From: Alphaproteobacteria bacterium
GTDB lineage: Bacteria; Pseudomonadota; Alphaproteobacteria; SHVP01
Assembly (NCBI GenBank): GCA_016869765.1
Contig: VGES01000032.1
Span: forward strand, 1-42,306
Length of the DNA: 42,306 nt
Direction of reading: 5' to 3'
Shown: positions 32,840 to 40,304 of the stretch, one piece after another
Layout of the letters: every line of letters starts with the position of its first letter
Position numbering within the stretch: position 1 is the stretch's first letter
The notes under the pieces: generated by a model
Databases searched by the model: none
Seen by the model: only the letters and a program-made list of their open reading frames with translations
Told to the model about the DNA's origin: nothing
Translations under genes and position numbers: made by a program

Positions 32840-33517
32840 TTACGCCGAGTCACCGGCCTTTGGGGACCTGGCCGGCGCGATCCATCGCCAGGCACCGACG
32901 GCTAGCAGCGCGCCGACGACCTGCGCCGCGATGAAGGCAGGGGCGTCGGCTGGTCGAATCCCAGAAAAAGTGTCGGTCAGCGTCCTGGCGATGGTCACGG
33001 CCGGGTTGGCAAAGGAGGTCGAGGCCGTAAACCAGTAGGCGGCACCAATGTAGAGCGCCACGGCCAGCGGCACCGCTTCGGGCCGCGAGCGCGAGACGCC
33101 GAGTATCGTGAGGATGAGGCCGAACGTCGCCATGACCTCGGCCAGCCACTGCGCCGGGCCTGTGCGAACCCGCTCGGACCAAACGAATGCGGCATGGTCG
33201 AACATGCCGTGCGCGATCAGGGTTCCGAGAACCCCGCCGACGATTTGGGCCATGACGAACGGAAGCAGCCGGCGCCAAGGAAGTTCGCCGACGATCGCGG
33301 CGCTGAGGCTCACCACGGGGTTGAATTGTGCCCCCGAGATCGGCCCCATGAGATGAATGAGCCCGAACAGCAGGAACGCCGTGGCCGTGCTGTTGGCGAG
33401 CAGGGCGATCGCCACGTTTCCCTCGGCCAGGCGTTCACCCATGATTCCGGAACCGACGACGCCCGCCACGAGCATCGCGGTGCCGATCAGTTCGGCCGAC
33501 AACGCGCGATAGTTCAC
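32840..33517 (-). CDS. aqpS: Aquaporin-family channel of the arsenic operon
   Basis: This 225-residue six-helix MIP channel has both pore loops: FNPVVS (NPV, 66-68) and SFANPAVTIAR (NPA, 171-173). Aquaglyceroporins of this class in rhizobial ars operons (AqpS) let arsenite made by ArsC leave down its gradient, replacing a pump. The adjoining arsC supports the same role here. Translation starts at GTG 33517 in a GTGA overlap with the arsC stop, which indicates coupling. The first loop NPV in place of NPA matches other arsenic-operon aquaporins as I recall them. Confidence 0.87.
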   Translation of the reverse strand: MNYRALSAELIGTAMLVAGVVGSGIMGERLAEGNVAIALLANSTATAFLLFGLIHLMGPISGAQFNPVVSLSAAIVGELPWRRLLPFVMAQIVGGVLGTLIAHGMFDHAAFVWSERVRTGPAQWLAEVMATFGLILTILGVSRSRPEAVPLAVALYIGAAYWFTASTSFANPAVTIARTLTDTFSGIRPADAPAFIAAQVVGALLAVGAWRWIAPARSPKAGDSA

Positions 33518-34020
33518 GCTGCGACCTCTCGCGGAATCGCCGCGAGGCGCGTCGCGATCTCGTTCGGGCTCATCTGCTCGATAGGAAGTCTGGTGAGCGC
33601 CGCGATGTGGCGATCGATGGCGGCAAACACCTGTTCGAACGATCGTTCGATCACGGCGTCATCTCCCCGGACGGCGGTCGGGTCTGGAAAACTCCAGTGC
33701 GCCGTCGCGGGCCGGCCCGGCCAGATCGGGCAAGATTCGTTTGCCGCCGAATCGCACACCGTCACGATGATATCGAGCGCCGGTGCCCCCGGGCGGACGA
33801 AATCGTCCCAGCTCTTGGAAAGCAGGCCTTCCGTCGCGAGTCCGTGTCGGCGTAGCGTCGCGAGGGTGTGGGGATTCACACGGCCGACGGGGCGGGATCC
33901 CGCGCTGAAGGCGGTGAAACGTCCCCTTCCTTTCGCCGCCAACAGAACCTCGGCCATGACGCTGCGAGCCGAGTTGCCGGTGCAGAGGAAGAGGACGTTG
34001 ATCACGATGTCATGCGGCAC
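33514..34020 (-). CDS. arsC: Arsenate reductase, LMW-phosphatase type
   Basis: This 168-residue enzyme reduces arsenate to arsenite. The phosphate-binding loop LFLCTGNSARS has Cys13 as nucleophile. The redox pair is Cys88 and Cys95 (VTVCDSAANESCPIWPG), as in thioredoxin-coupled ArsC of the S. aureus type. Asp in WSFPDPT is the general acid. An extra C-terminal stretch of about 25 residues follows the usual end. The frame starts with GTG 34020, inside arsI; GTG 34005 would give the more usual MINVLFLCTGN start. It overlaps arsI by 11 bases and aqpS by four. Confidence 0.93.
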   Translation of the reverse strand: MPHDIVINVLFLCTGNSARSVMAEVLLAAKGRGRFTAFSAGSRPVGRVNPHTLATLRRHGLATEGLLSKSWDDFVRPGAPALDIIVTVCDSAANESCPIWPGRPATAHWSFPDPTAVRGDDAVIERSFEQVFAAIDRHIAALTRLPIEQMSPNEIATRLAAIPREVAA

Positions 34021-34462
34021 AACAGGTCGTGCCGCATCCCTTGGCCTGCGACGCCGGTGGCTGCGTCACCGGCTCGGCGGCCCGGTCGCGACCATAGGTC
34101 GTGATGGCGCCATGCGTAAAGAACGTTTCCCACGAAACGCCTTCCGGGTCGCGCACCCAGGCCTTGTCCGACAGGGCATAGCAACAGTTCGCTTTGTCCT
34201 GGTGGGCGACGGCCTCCCCGGCGGCTTCGAGGCGTTCGGCCAGTTCGTCGAGTTCGTCTTCGCTTTCGGTCTGGATTCCGAGGTGGTGGATCCCGGTCTT
34301 CTCGGCGCCCGGTGAGATGGCGAAATTGACGCGGGGGTCTTCGAGGAACCATTTGGCGTAGTCGTCTTTGACGACCGTCGGGTCGTTGCCGAACAGCGTC
34401 GAGTAGAAGCGAATCGATTCGTCGATGTTCTTGACCTTCACATGCACATGTAATCGTTTCAT
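34010..34462 (-). CDS. arsI: ArsI/CadI-family C-As lyase (VOC fold)
   Basis: This 150-residue vicinal-oxygen-chelate protein splits the carbon-arsenic bond of trivalent methyl- or aryl-arsenicals in characterised ArsI. The iron ligands are likely His5, His59 or His60 (in GIHHLGIQ) and Glu112 (WETFFT). The substrate-binding pair Cys93-Cys94 is in ANCCYALSDKAWVRDPEG. A C-terminal Cys-rich tail (GCGTTCC) could bind As(III). Position between arsR and arsC supports the assignment; CadI-type cadmium proteins are the close alternative. GGAG precedes ATG 34462. Confidence 0.88.
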   Translation of the reverse strand: MKRLHVHVKVKNIDESIRFYSTLFGNDPTVVKDDYAKWFLEDPRVNFAISPGAEKTGIHHLGIQTESEDELDELAERLEAAGEAVAHQDKANCCYALSDKAWVRDPEGVSWETFFTHGAITTYGRDRAAEPVTQPPASQAKGCGTTCCAA

Positions 34463-34477
34463 GACCGTCTCCGTGGG

Positions 34478-34813
34478 TTAACAGGGTTGCTGGTTCAGCC
34501 GCGAGCGCATGGGGCCGCAGATGGCCGCGTTGCCCTGGCAGCAGTCCTCCATCAGGAAATCAAGAAGGCCACGGAGGCCGACGTAGTCGGCCCGGTAGCG
34601 AATCTGTCGGCCCCGGCGTTCGGCCTGGACCAACCCGGCCCGTTGCAAGTCTTTCAAGTGAAACGACAGCGTCGATGGAGCGATGGTCATAGCCTGCGCC
34701 AAGTCGCCCGCCGCCAACCCCTCAGGGCCGGCCTGTACCAGCAGCCTGACCGCTTGGAGCCGGGTCTCTTGGGACAACGCCCCAAACCCCGCCATGGCAT
34801 TCTTTATTTCCAT
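34478..34813 (-). CDS. arsR: ArsR-family arsenic-responsive repressor
   Basis: This 111-residue winged-helix repressor has the DNA-recognition region LAQAMTIAPSTLSFHLKDLQRAGLVQAERRGRQIRYRAD. The metalloid site is not in the helix, as in E. coli ArsR, but at the C-terminus: Cys91-Cys92 and Cys99 (EDCCQGNAAICG). This resembles the C-terminal three-cysteine site of Acidithiobacillus ferrooxidans ArsR; a further Cys111 is the last residue. ATG 34813 lies inside the operator palindrome and close to the predicted transcription start, so the mRNA may be nearly leaderless; ATG 34795 is the alternative. It heads the operon arsI-arsC-aqpS-gpx. Confidence 0.9.
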   Translation of the reverse strand: MEIKNAMAGFGALSQETRLQAVRLLVQAGPEGLAAGDLAQAMTIAPSTLSFHLKDLQRAGLVQAERRGRQIRYRADYVGLRGLLDFLMEDCCQGNAAICGPMRSRLNQQPC

Positions 34814-34848
34814 GTTTCTAGAAATATAGAAATAAAGAGGATTGTCAA
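34801..34848 (-). promoter_or_regulatory. ars promoter with 38-bp interrupted operator palindrome
   Basis: On the reverse strand TTGACA (34848-34843) is a consensus -35; TATTTC (34826-34821, 16-bp spacer) or TATATT (34828-34823, 14-bp) is the likely -10. Over it lies an interrupted palindrome centred at 34819.5. The outer arms are TCTTTATTTC (34801-34810) and GAAATAAAGA (34829-34838), and the core is TTTCTAGAAA (34815-34824). The AT-rich stretch contrasts with the GC-rich surroundings. Binding of ArsR here would block the promoter and the arsR start. Confidence 0.7.
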
Positions 34849-34871
34849 GGGGCGGTGCTAGCGTTCGGGTC

Positions 34872-35240
34872 ATGCGCCTCTACACGTCGAGTTTCTGGAG
34901 CTTTCGCGGCCCGGGTCGGGTGTGCATTGCCCGTCTTCCGCCGCGGCGGGCGCCCGCGGGTTACCGGATGTATCGCGCGCTGGCGCCTCACCCGACCATG
35001 CTGAAACTACCCTTTGAGGCGTATCGCGCGCGCTATTTGGCCGAGATCCTTGATCCGCTCGACCCGCAGCAAGTGGTCATCGACGTCGTTGCCCTCGCCG
35101 GGACCGAGGAGGTTCACCTCCAGTGTTACGAAAATCTCGCGATACCGGGGAAGTGGTGTCATCGCCGCTTGGTTGCCGACTGGCTCCACGAGCGACTGGG
35201 GCTCGCGGTCGACGAATGGACTGACCGACCGGACGCCTAG
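34872..35240 (+). CDS. DUF488-family small protein
   Basis: This 122-residue protein starts MRLYTSSFWSFRGPGRVCIARLPPR. It carries the DUF488 signature near the C-terminus, HLQCYENLAIPGKWCHRRLVADWL (family pattern LLCYE...CHR-L-A-WL). DUF488 proteins are small, cysteine- and histidine-bearing and of unknown function. It is divergent from arsR with 58 bases between the starts, so it could share the ArsR-controlled region. The stop shares CTAG (35237-35240) with the convergent dehydrogenase gene. Confidence 0.8.
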   Translation: MRLYTSSFWSFRGPGRVCIARLPPRRAPAGYRMYRALAPHPTMLKLPFEAYRARYLAEILDPLDPQQVVIDVVALAGTEEVHLQCYENLAIPGKWCHRRLVADWLHERLGLAVDEWTDRPDA

Positions 35241-36022
35241 GTCGGTCGCGGTGGTGGCCGTGACGGCACCATCGCCATCGATCCGCCGTCGACGGGAATG
35301 ATTGCGCCGTTGACGTAGCTTGCAGCGTCCGAGCAGAGCCACACGATCATGGCCCCGACTTCGTCGGGGGTCGCAAGGCGTCCCATCGGTGTTGCGGCGC
35401 CGCGTGCGGCGATGGCGGCGGGATCGTCTTTGAGCCACGCGCGCATCATGGGTGTATCGGTGCCGCCCGGGCAGACGGCGTTGACGCGCACGCCGACCGG
35501 GGCCCCTTCGAGGGCGGCCGCGCGCGTCAAACCGACGAGGCCGTGTTTGCTGGCAATGTAGGCGGCTCGGTTGGCCGCCCCCGCGAGGCCGGCAATCGAC
35601 GCCACGTTCACGATGGCACCACGTCGCTGGGCGGTCATTGCCGGGAAGACGGCCCGCATGAGGCGAAACGGCGCCGTCAGGTTGACGGCGAGCAATTCCT
35701 CCCACGCCGCCAGTGGATACTCGCCCAAGGCGGCGAAGGGACCCGTTAGCCCGGCGCACTGCACGAGGACGTCGATCCGCCCATGTCGCTCGATCGTCCT
35801 TTGAAGGAGTTGCTCGATCGCGCCCCCGTCGTTCAAGTCCGCGGCCCAAAAGAAACTCTGCTTGGCGCCGATATCGGCAATGGCGCGTTCGCCGCGTTCT
35901 CGATTGCGGCCAGTTAGGATGACGGTCGCCCCCTCACGCGCCAGATGTTTTGCGACCGCAAGGCCGATTCCCGAAGAAGCGCCGGTGATGATTGCCACGC
36001 GTTGAGCAAACGACGAACTCAT
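35237..36022 (-). CDS. Short-chain dehydrogenase/reductase
   Basis: This 261-residue classical SDR has the cofactor motif TGASSGIG (14-21), a second-strand TGRNRE that favours NADP(H), CAG in place of NNAG, catalytic Ser in NVASIAG, YIASK (Tyr-x3-Lys) and PGGTDTPMM, with a C-terminal IPVDGGSMA. All catalytic residues are intact. It overlaps the upstream amidase by four bases (ATGA). A carbonyl or alcohol substrate is certain, but its identity is not. The stop shares CTAG with DUF488. Confidence 0.9.
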   Translation of the reverse strand: MSSSFAQRVAIITGASSGIGLAVAKHLAREGATVILTGRNRERGERAIADIGAKQSFFWAADLNDGGAIEQLLQRTIERHGRIDVLVQCAGLTGPFAALGEYPLAAWEELLAVNLTAPFRLMRAVFPAMTAQRRGAIVNVASIAGLAGAANRAAYIASKHGLVGLTRAAALEGAPVGVRVNAVCPGGTDTPMMRAWLKDDPAAIAARGAATPMGRLATPDEVGAMIVWLCSDAASYVNGAIIPVDGGSMAMVPSRPPPRPT

Positions 36023-37467
36023 GTTCGCCCGGAACGTGGATCGATCGGCAATTCGAGCGCTAGTCCAAGATCGGCCTCGAGCAGCGCCGCGAGCGCGAGC
36101 AGGCGAGCTTCATCGCGATGCGCGGCGACCAATTGAAGCCCGACCGGCAGCCCGGACTTGGTGAAACCGACCGGGAGTGACAGCGCCGGGCAACCCAAGA
36201 GCGTGATCGCAAATGTCGGTGCCAGCCACGACACGTAGGTGGCAAACCGATGATCGCCGAAGGCATCGAGGTGGCGGCGTCGGTGATCGAACGGCGGCAC
36301 AATGGTCGTCGGTAGGGCAAGAATGTCGTAGGTCGCGAAGAACGTCATTGCCGCTGCGATCATGCCGGCCTTTTGTCGCCGCGCGTCGGTCACCTGGATC
36401 GCGTCGAGCGCCAGACCCTTCTCGATGTTCCAGACCACTTCGGGTTTCAATTTCTCGCGATACTTGGCGAGCGTGTCGCGATGTTGCGCGGCGAATAGCT
36501 CGGCCCGCAGCACTTGAAAACAGTCCTCTGCCCCGGAAAGATTCGGATGCGCGGTGGCGACGCTGACATGCAAGTGCTCGAGCCGGCGCACGGCAGACTC
36601 ACACACCTCGGCCGTCTCGGCATCGACCGGGAATAGCCCGAGGTCTCGGCTCCACGCGACCGAGAGTTGCCGGCCATTGGCACCAGTAACGCGTCCCGTG
36701 GTCAGCGCCCGATCGATGTGCTCGACGAACGGCACCTCAGGTTCGGGGTAGGACAACGGATCACGGGGATCGGCGCCAGCCTGGGTATCGAGGAGCAATG
36801 CGCAATCCCCGACGGTGCGGGCCATCGGCCCGTGGACGCTGAGCGTGTCCTGCGGACGAATGCGTGGCCCATAGGGCACCCGGCCCGGTGTCGGACGCAG
36901 GCCCACCGTCGCGGTGAAACTTGCCGGGATGCGGAGGCTGCCGCCCAGGTCGGTGCCGTTGGCGAGCCACGCTTGACCCGTTGCCAAGGCGACCGCCGAA
37001 CCGCCGGACGAACCACCAGGCGTGAGGGCCGTGTTCCACGGGTTCACCGTCGTGCCGACCACGTCGTTGAAGGTCTGGGCACCGGCACCGAACTCGGGCG
37101 TGTTGGTCTTGCCGATGATGAGGGCCCCCTTCGCCTCCAACCGCTCGACCTCGTAGTCGGATTGCGTCGAAACATGATCGGCGAAGATCCGGCTGCCCCA
37201 GGTCGTGCGCACGCCGGCAACCGGGATCAGGTCCTTGACGGCGATCGGAAGGCCGTAGAGGTAGCCCCGCGGTATCGGATCCGGTGTTTCGATGCGGTGC
37301 GCCGCGCGCGCGGCCCGATCGACGCACAACGTCGTCATTGCCCTAAGGACTGGGTCGACGGCGGCGATGCGATCGGCGGCGAGCGCCACGAGTTCGTGCG
37401 GCGCCACCTCGCGCCGACGCAGCGCGGCGACTGCCTCACGGGCCGTCCACGACAATCTCGGGTCCAA
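36019..37467 (-). CDS. Amidase-signature enzyme
   Basis: This 482-residue amidase hydrolyses a carboxamide through a Ser-cisSer-Lys triad: Lys in YGLPIAVKDLIPVAG, cis-Ser in TPGGSSGGSAVALATG and nucleophile Ser in GTDLGGSLRIPASF. Length and order fit the family (about 450-500). No signal peptide. Coupling to the following SDR by ATGA overlap suggests a two-step route, amide hydrolysis followed by oxidation or reduction of the product. Substrates in the family range from aryl amides to acylamino acids. Confidence 0.92.
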   Translation of the reverse strand: MDPRLSWTAREAVAALRRREVAPHELVALAADRIAAVDPVLRAMTTLCVDRAARAAHRIETPDPIPRGYLYGLPIAVKDLIPVAGVRTTWGSRIFADHVSTQSDYEVERLEAKGALIIGKTNTPEFGAGAQTFNDVVGTTVNPWNTALTPGGSSGGSAVALATGQAWLANGTDLGGSLRIPASFTATVGLRPTPGRVPYGPRIRPQDTLSVHGPMARTVGDCALLLDTQAGADPRDPLSYPEPEVPFVEHIDRALTTGRVTGANGRQLSVAWSRDLGLFPVDAETAEVCESAVRRLEHLHVSVATAHPNLSGAEDCFQVLRAELFAAQHRDTLAKYREKLKPEVVWNIEKGLALDAIQVTDARRQKAGMIAAAMTFFATYDILALPTTIVPPFDHRRRHLDAFGDHRFATYVSWLAPTFAITLLGCPALSLPVGFTKSGLPVGLQLVAAHRDEARLLALAALLEADLGLALELPIDPRSGRT

Positions 37468-37652
37468 GCGTCCCTCGTCTGAGCCTTCTGGATTGAACCT
37501 TATCAGAGGCCCTTCCGGCCAGCCCTAGGCGTACGAACGGGTGGTTCATGCGGCGGTGGCTGCCACCATTTCGAGTGAACACCGCTCGTCCTTTTGGCGC
37601 TGGCGTGTGGCAGGATGCGCCTCAGGCGCCCCGTCCGGGGCAGGGGTGAACG

Positions 37653-38027
37653 ATGACGATCGCGATCTGGATGATCTTGGGGGCGTGGCTGACCATTATC
37701 GTGTCGGTCAGCTTGGCCAAAGGGCGCAAGGACTACGACAACCGCGCCCCGCGTTCCTATGTCGAACATCAACCCGATGAGTGGCGCCGTCGAGCCTACT
37801 GGGCGCACCAGAACGGCTATGAGAACTTGCCGTTGTTCATCGCCGGGGTTCTCATCGCCGAGTGGCGCGACGCGCCGCAGACCTGGGTGGATACGCTAGC
37901 CGTGCTGTTCGTGTTGTTCCGCCTCGGCCACCTCGCGGCCTACGTCGCCGACAAGCATGTTCTCCGGTCGCTCGCCTGGACGGCCGCCATCGTGTGTACG
38001 ATCGGCCTGTTCGTGGTTTCGGTGTAG
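37653..38027 (+). CDS. MAPEG-family membrane protein
   Basis: This 124-residue protein has four hydrophobic segments (about 5-22, 58-70, 78-93 and 104-122). The MAPEG pattern is visible: an N-terminal helix, then RRAYWAHQNGYENLPLFIAGVLIAEW (the family's HxNxxENxPxF core) and LFRLGHLAAYVADKHVLRS. Bacterial members are membrane glutathione transferase or peroxidase relatives of unknown substrate. CAGGGG precedes ATG 37653. It begins after a 185-bp gap (37468-37652) without a gene and is followed four bases after its stop by the first of three dehydrogenases, so it leads that operon. Confidence 0.88.
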   Translation: MTIAIWMILGAWLTIIVSVSLAKGRKDYDNRAPRSYVEHQPDEWRRRAYWAHQNGYENLPLFIAGVLIAEWRDAPQTWVDTLAVLFVLFRLGHLAAYVADKHVLRSLAWTAAIVCTIGLFVVSV

Positions 38028-38031
38028 CGCG

Positions 38032-38769
38032 ATGAACCGGGTCCGCGACAAGGTCGCGTTGGTCACCGGCGCCGGATCGGCGGTCGGGCGTGCTTGTGCG
38101 CTGCGCCTGGCGGCAGAGGGGGCGGCGGTGTTCGCGACCGATAGTGCCGAGGCGGCGGCTAGGGCCACCGCCGAACAGATAGGAAAATCCAACGGCCGTG
38201 CACAGCACGCGGCGCAGCAGGTAGCGGATGCGACCGGCTGGACAGCGACGCTAGACGCGGTGAAACGGGCCTATGGGCGTCTCGATATCGTGGTCAACGC
38301 GGCCCAGGTCTATCTCAAGAAGTCGATTCGCGACACGACGCTCGCCGACGTGCGGGCGATCGAAGATACGAACTTCGTCGGCTGCTGGTTGGCCGCCAAG
38401 CACGCGCTACCGATGATGCGCGAGGGTGGGGCCCGCGGCTCGTTCGTCGTCGTGAGTTCCGTGCTGGGCCAAGTCGGGTTGGCGGACGCAGCCGCCTATG
38501 GCGCCATCGCCGGGGCGATCCGCATCTTCATCCAGTCGGTCGCGCTCGAATGCGGCGCCAAGAACGACGGCATCCGCGCGAACGCCGTCCTCGCTGGTCC
38601 GGAGCCGTTGCACGGACTCTCCTCGCCCGCTGGCCCCTTGGCCCTGCCACAGGCCCTTCAGGGTTCGGCCGAAACCATCGCCGAAACCGTGGTCTATCTC
38701 GCGTCCGATGAATCGCGATTCGTCACGGCCTCGGCGATCGTGATCGATGATGGGTATTCCGCCGCATGA
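38032..38769 (+). CDS. SDR-fold protein with degenerate active site
   Basis: This 245-residue protein has the SDR fold, but key residues are changed. The nucleotide motif reads TGAGSAVG (Ala17 for the second glycine), NNAG reads NAAQ, and the catalytic Tyr156-x3-Lys reads YGAIA with alanine at 160. The Ser (VVVSSVLG) is kept. Loss of the Lys normally abolishes catalysis, so it may be a binding or regulatory partner of the two intact SDRs that follow. The C-terminus IVIDDGYSAA keeps the usual layout. It overlaps the next gene by four bases. Confidence 0.85.
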   Translation: MNRVRDKVALVTGAGSAVGRACALRLAAEGAAVFATDSAEAAARATAEQIGKSNGRAQHAAQQVADATGWTATLDAVKRAYGRLDIVVNAAQVYLKKSIRDTTLADVRAIEDTNFVGCWLAAKHALPMMREGGARGSFVVVSSVLGQVGLADAAAYGAIAGAIRIFIQSVALECGAKNDGIRANAVLAGPEPLHGLSSPAGPLALPQALQGSAETIAETVVYLASDESRFVTASAIVIDDGYSAA

Positions 38770-39533
38770 CGTCGCGCGTTGCCGGAAAATCGATCATCGT
38801 GACCGGCTCGACGTGGGGCATTGGGCGAGGCTGCGCTCTGGCACTCGCTGGCGAAGGCGCCCGCGTCGTGATCACCGGGCCCGATGCCGAAGACGAGCCT
38901 GGACGCTCGGCGTTGGCCGAGATCCGGTCAGCGGGTGGCGAGGCGATTGCCCTCATCCAGGATGTGCGCGAGGAGGCGAGCTGGCGACACGTGCTCGAAC
39001 GCACGCAGGAGGCGTTCGGACGGATCGACGCCGTGATCAACAACGCTGGCCGGGCGATTCTCAAACCAATCGAAGAAATGACCCTCGACGATGTGCGCTT
39101 CGAGTTGACGCTCAACCTCGAAGGCTGCTTCCTCGGGACGCGGTTTGCTTTGGAGCGCTTGAACGCGGGCGGCGTCGTCCTCAACATGTCGTCGGTCGCG
39201 GCGCTCCGCGGTAGCGTCGGCAGCACGGCCTACGGACCGAGCAAGGCTGCGATTCTCGCGTTCACCCGTGCGGCGGCTCAGGAGGCGATTCGCGACGCCC
39301 GCGGCATTCGCGTCAATGCCATCTTGCCCGGGTTGATCTGGGGGCCGACGGTGGTCATGAAACTCGGCGCAGAGAAAGCCAACGCCATGCGCGAGCAGGC
39401 GATCGCCCGTTCACCGCTGAAATGCGTGGGGGATCCTGCCGATATCGCCCACCTCGCCGTGTTTCTTTGCTCGGATGCCGCGCGCGGAATCAACGGCGCC
39501 ACTCTCGTGGTCGACGGCGGCGCGACGATCTGA
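38766..39533 (+). CDS. Short-chain dehydrogenase/reductase (tandem copy A)
   Basis: This 255-residue classical SDR is intact: TGSTWGIG cofactor loop, NNAG, Ser in NMSSVAAL, YGPSK (Tyr-x3-Lys), NAILPGLIWGPTVV and VVDGGATI at the end. It closely matches the next gene (shared blocks AILKPIEEMTLDDVRFELTLN versus AVMKPIESLSLEDVRFELAIN, and R-A--EAIARSPL versus R-ATIARTPL), so the pair arose by tandem duplication. It is the middle gene of a block of three SDRs transcribed with the MAPEG protein and the cyclase. Substrate unknown. Confidence 0.92.
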   Translation: MTSRVAGKSIIVTGSTWGIGRGCALALAGEGARVVITGPDAEDEPGRSALAEIRSAGGEAIALIQDVREEASWRHVLERTQEAFGRIDAVINNAGRAILKPIEEMTLDDVRFELTLNLEGCFLGTRFALERLNAGGVVLNMSSVAALRGSVGSTAYGPSKAAILAFTRAAAQEAIRDARGIRVNAILPGLIWGPTVVMKLGAEKANAMREQAIARSPLKCVGDPADIAHLAVFLCSDAARGINGATLVVDGGATI

Positions 39534-39542
39534 GGACGGTAG

Positions 39543-40304
39543 ATGACCGGGCGTCTCCAAAGAAAAGTCGCGATCGTCACCGGGGCCACCTCGGGGATCG
39601 GTCGCGGCATTGCGCGTGCGATGGCGAGCGAAGGCGCTCGCGTTCTCGTCACCGGGCGGACGGCCGAAGGGGGCGAAACCACCTGCCGCATGATCCGGGA
39701 GGCCGGGGGCGAGGCCACCTACTGGCGCCAGGACGTGACCGCCGAGACCGATTGGTCGCCGACTGTGGCCCAAGCGCGTCGCGTTTACGGCGGGCTCGAC
39801 ATCCTCGTCAACAATGCCGGCTTTGCCGTCATGAAGCCGATCGAATCCTTGAGCCTCGAGGACGTGCGCTTTGAGCTCGCAATCAACTTCGAATCCTGTT
39901 TTCTCGGCACCAAGCACGGCCTCGCAGCGTTGTCCGATTCCGGCGGCGTGATTCTCAACACCGCCTCGGTCGCATCGATCAAAGGCGGCCTGATGAGCAC
40001 GGCCTACGCGCCAAGCAAAGCCGCCATGTTGGCGTTCACCCGTGCGGCGGCGCTCGAAGCGAGGCGCGACGGTGGCCGCGTCCGGGTCAACGCGATCCTT
40101 CCCGGGTTCATTTGGGGAAGCCAGGTCGCCCGGTTCGGCGAGGAGCGCGCCAACGCCTTGAGGACGGCGACGATCGCGCGCACGCCGCTGGGCCGGGTTG
40201 GTGAACCGACCGACGTCGCAAGCATGGCGGTGTACCTCGCTTCGGACGCCGCCAAGGCCATCACGGGTGCGGCGCTGTTCGTGGATGGCGGAATTGGCCT
40301 ATGA
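39543..40304 (+). CDS. Short-chain dehydrogenase/reductase (tandem copy B)
   Basis: This 253-residue SDR is the duplicate of the preceding gene, with all catalytic residues: TGATSGIG, NNAG, Ser in NTASVAS, YAPSK and NAILPGFIWGSQVA, ending LFVDGGIGL. The second strand VTGRTAEGG favours NADP(H). Copies A and B could differ in substrate or form a heteromer. It starts nine bases after copy A with AGGACGGTAG before the ATG and overlaps the cyclase gene by four bases (ATGA). Confidence 0.92.
   Translation: MTGRLQRKVAIVTGATSGIGRGIARAMASEGARVLVTGRTAEGGETTCRMIREAGGEATYWRQDVTAETDWSPTVAQARRVYGGLDILVNNAGFAVMKPIESLSLEDVRFELAINFESCFLGTKHGLAALSDSGGVILNTASVASIKGGLMSTAYAPSKAAMLAFTRAAALEARRDGGRVRVNAILPGFIWGSQVARFGEERANALRTATIARTPLGRVGEPTDVASMAVYLASDAAKAITGAALFVDGGIGL

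Noticed and set aside
31500-35240. The ars-phosphatase-DUF488 region as a defence island
   Set aside because: All members fit arsenic resistance or general metabolism. No nuclease, helicase, recombinase or other defence family is present.
37468-37652. A possible small gene in the 185-bp gap before the MAPEG protein
   Set aside because: No frame has both a ribosome site and a protein-like composition. The reverse frame across it continues into the MAPEG gene as a shadow.
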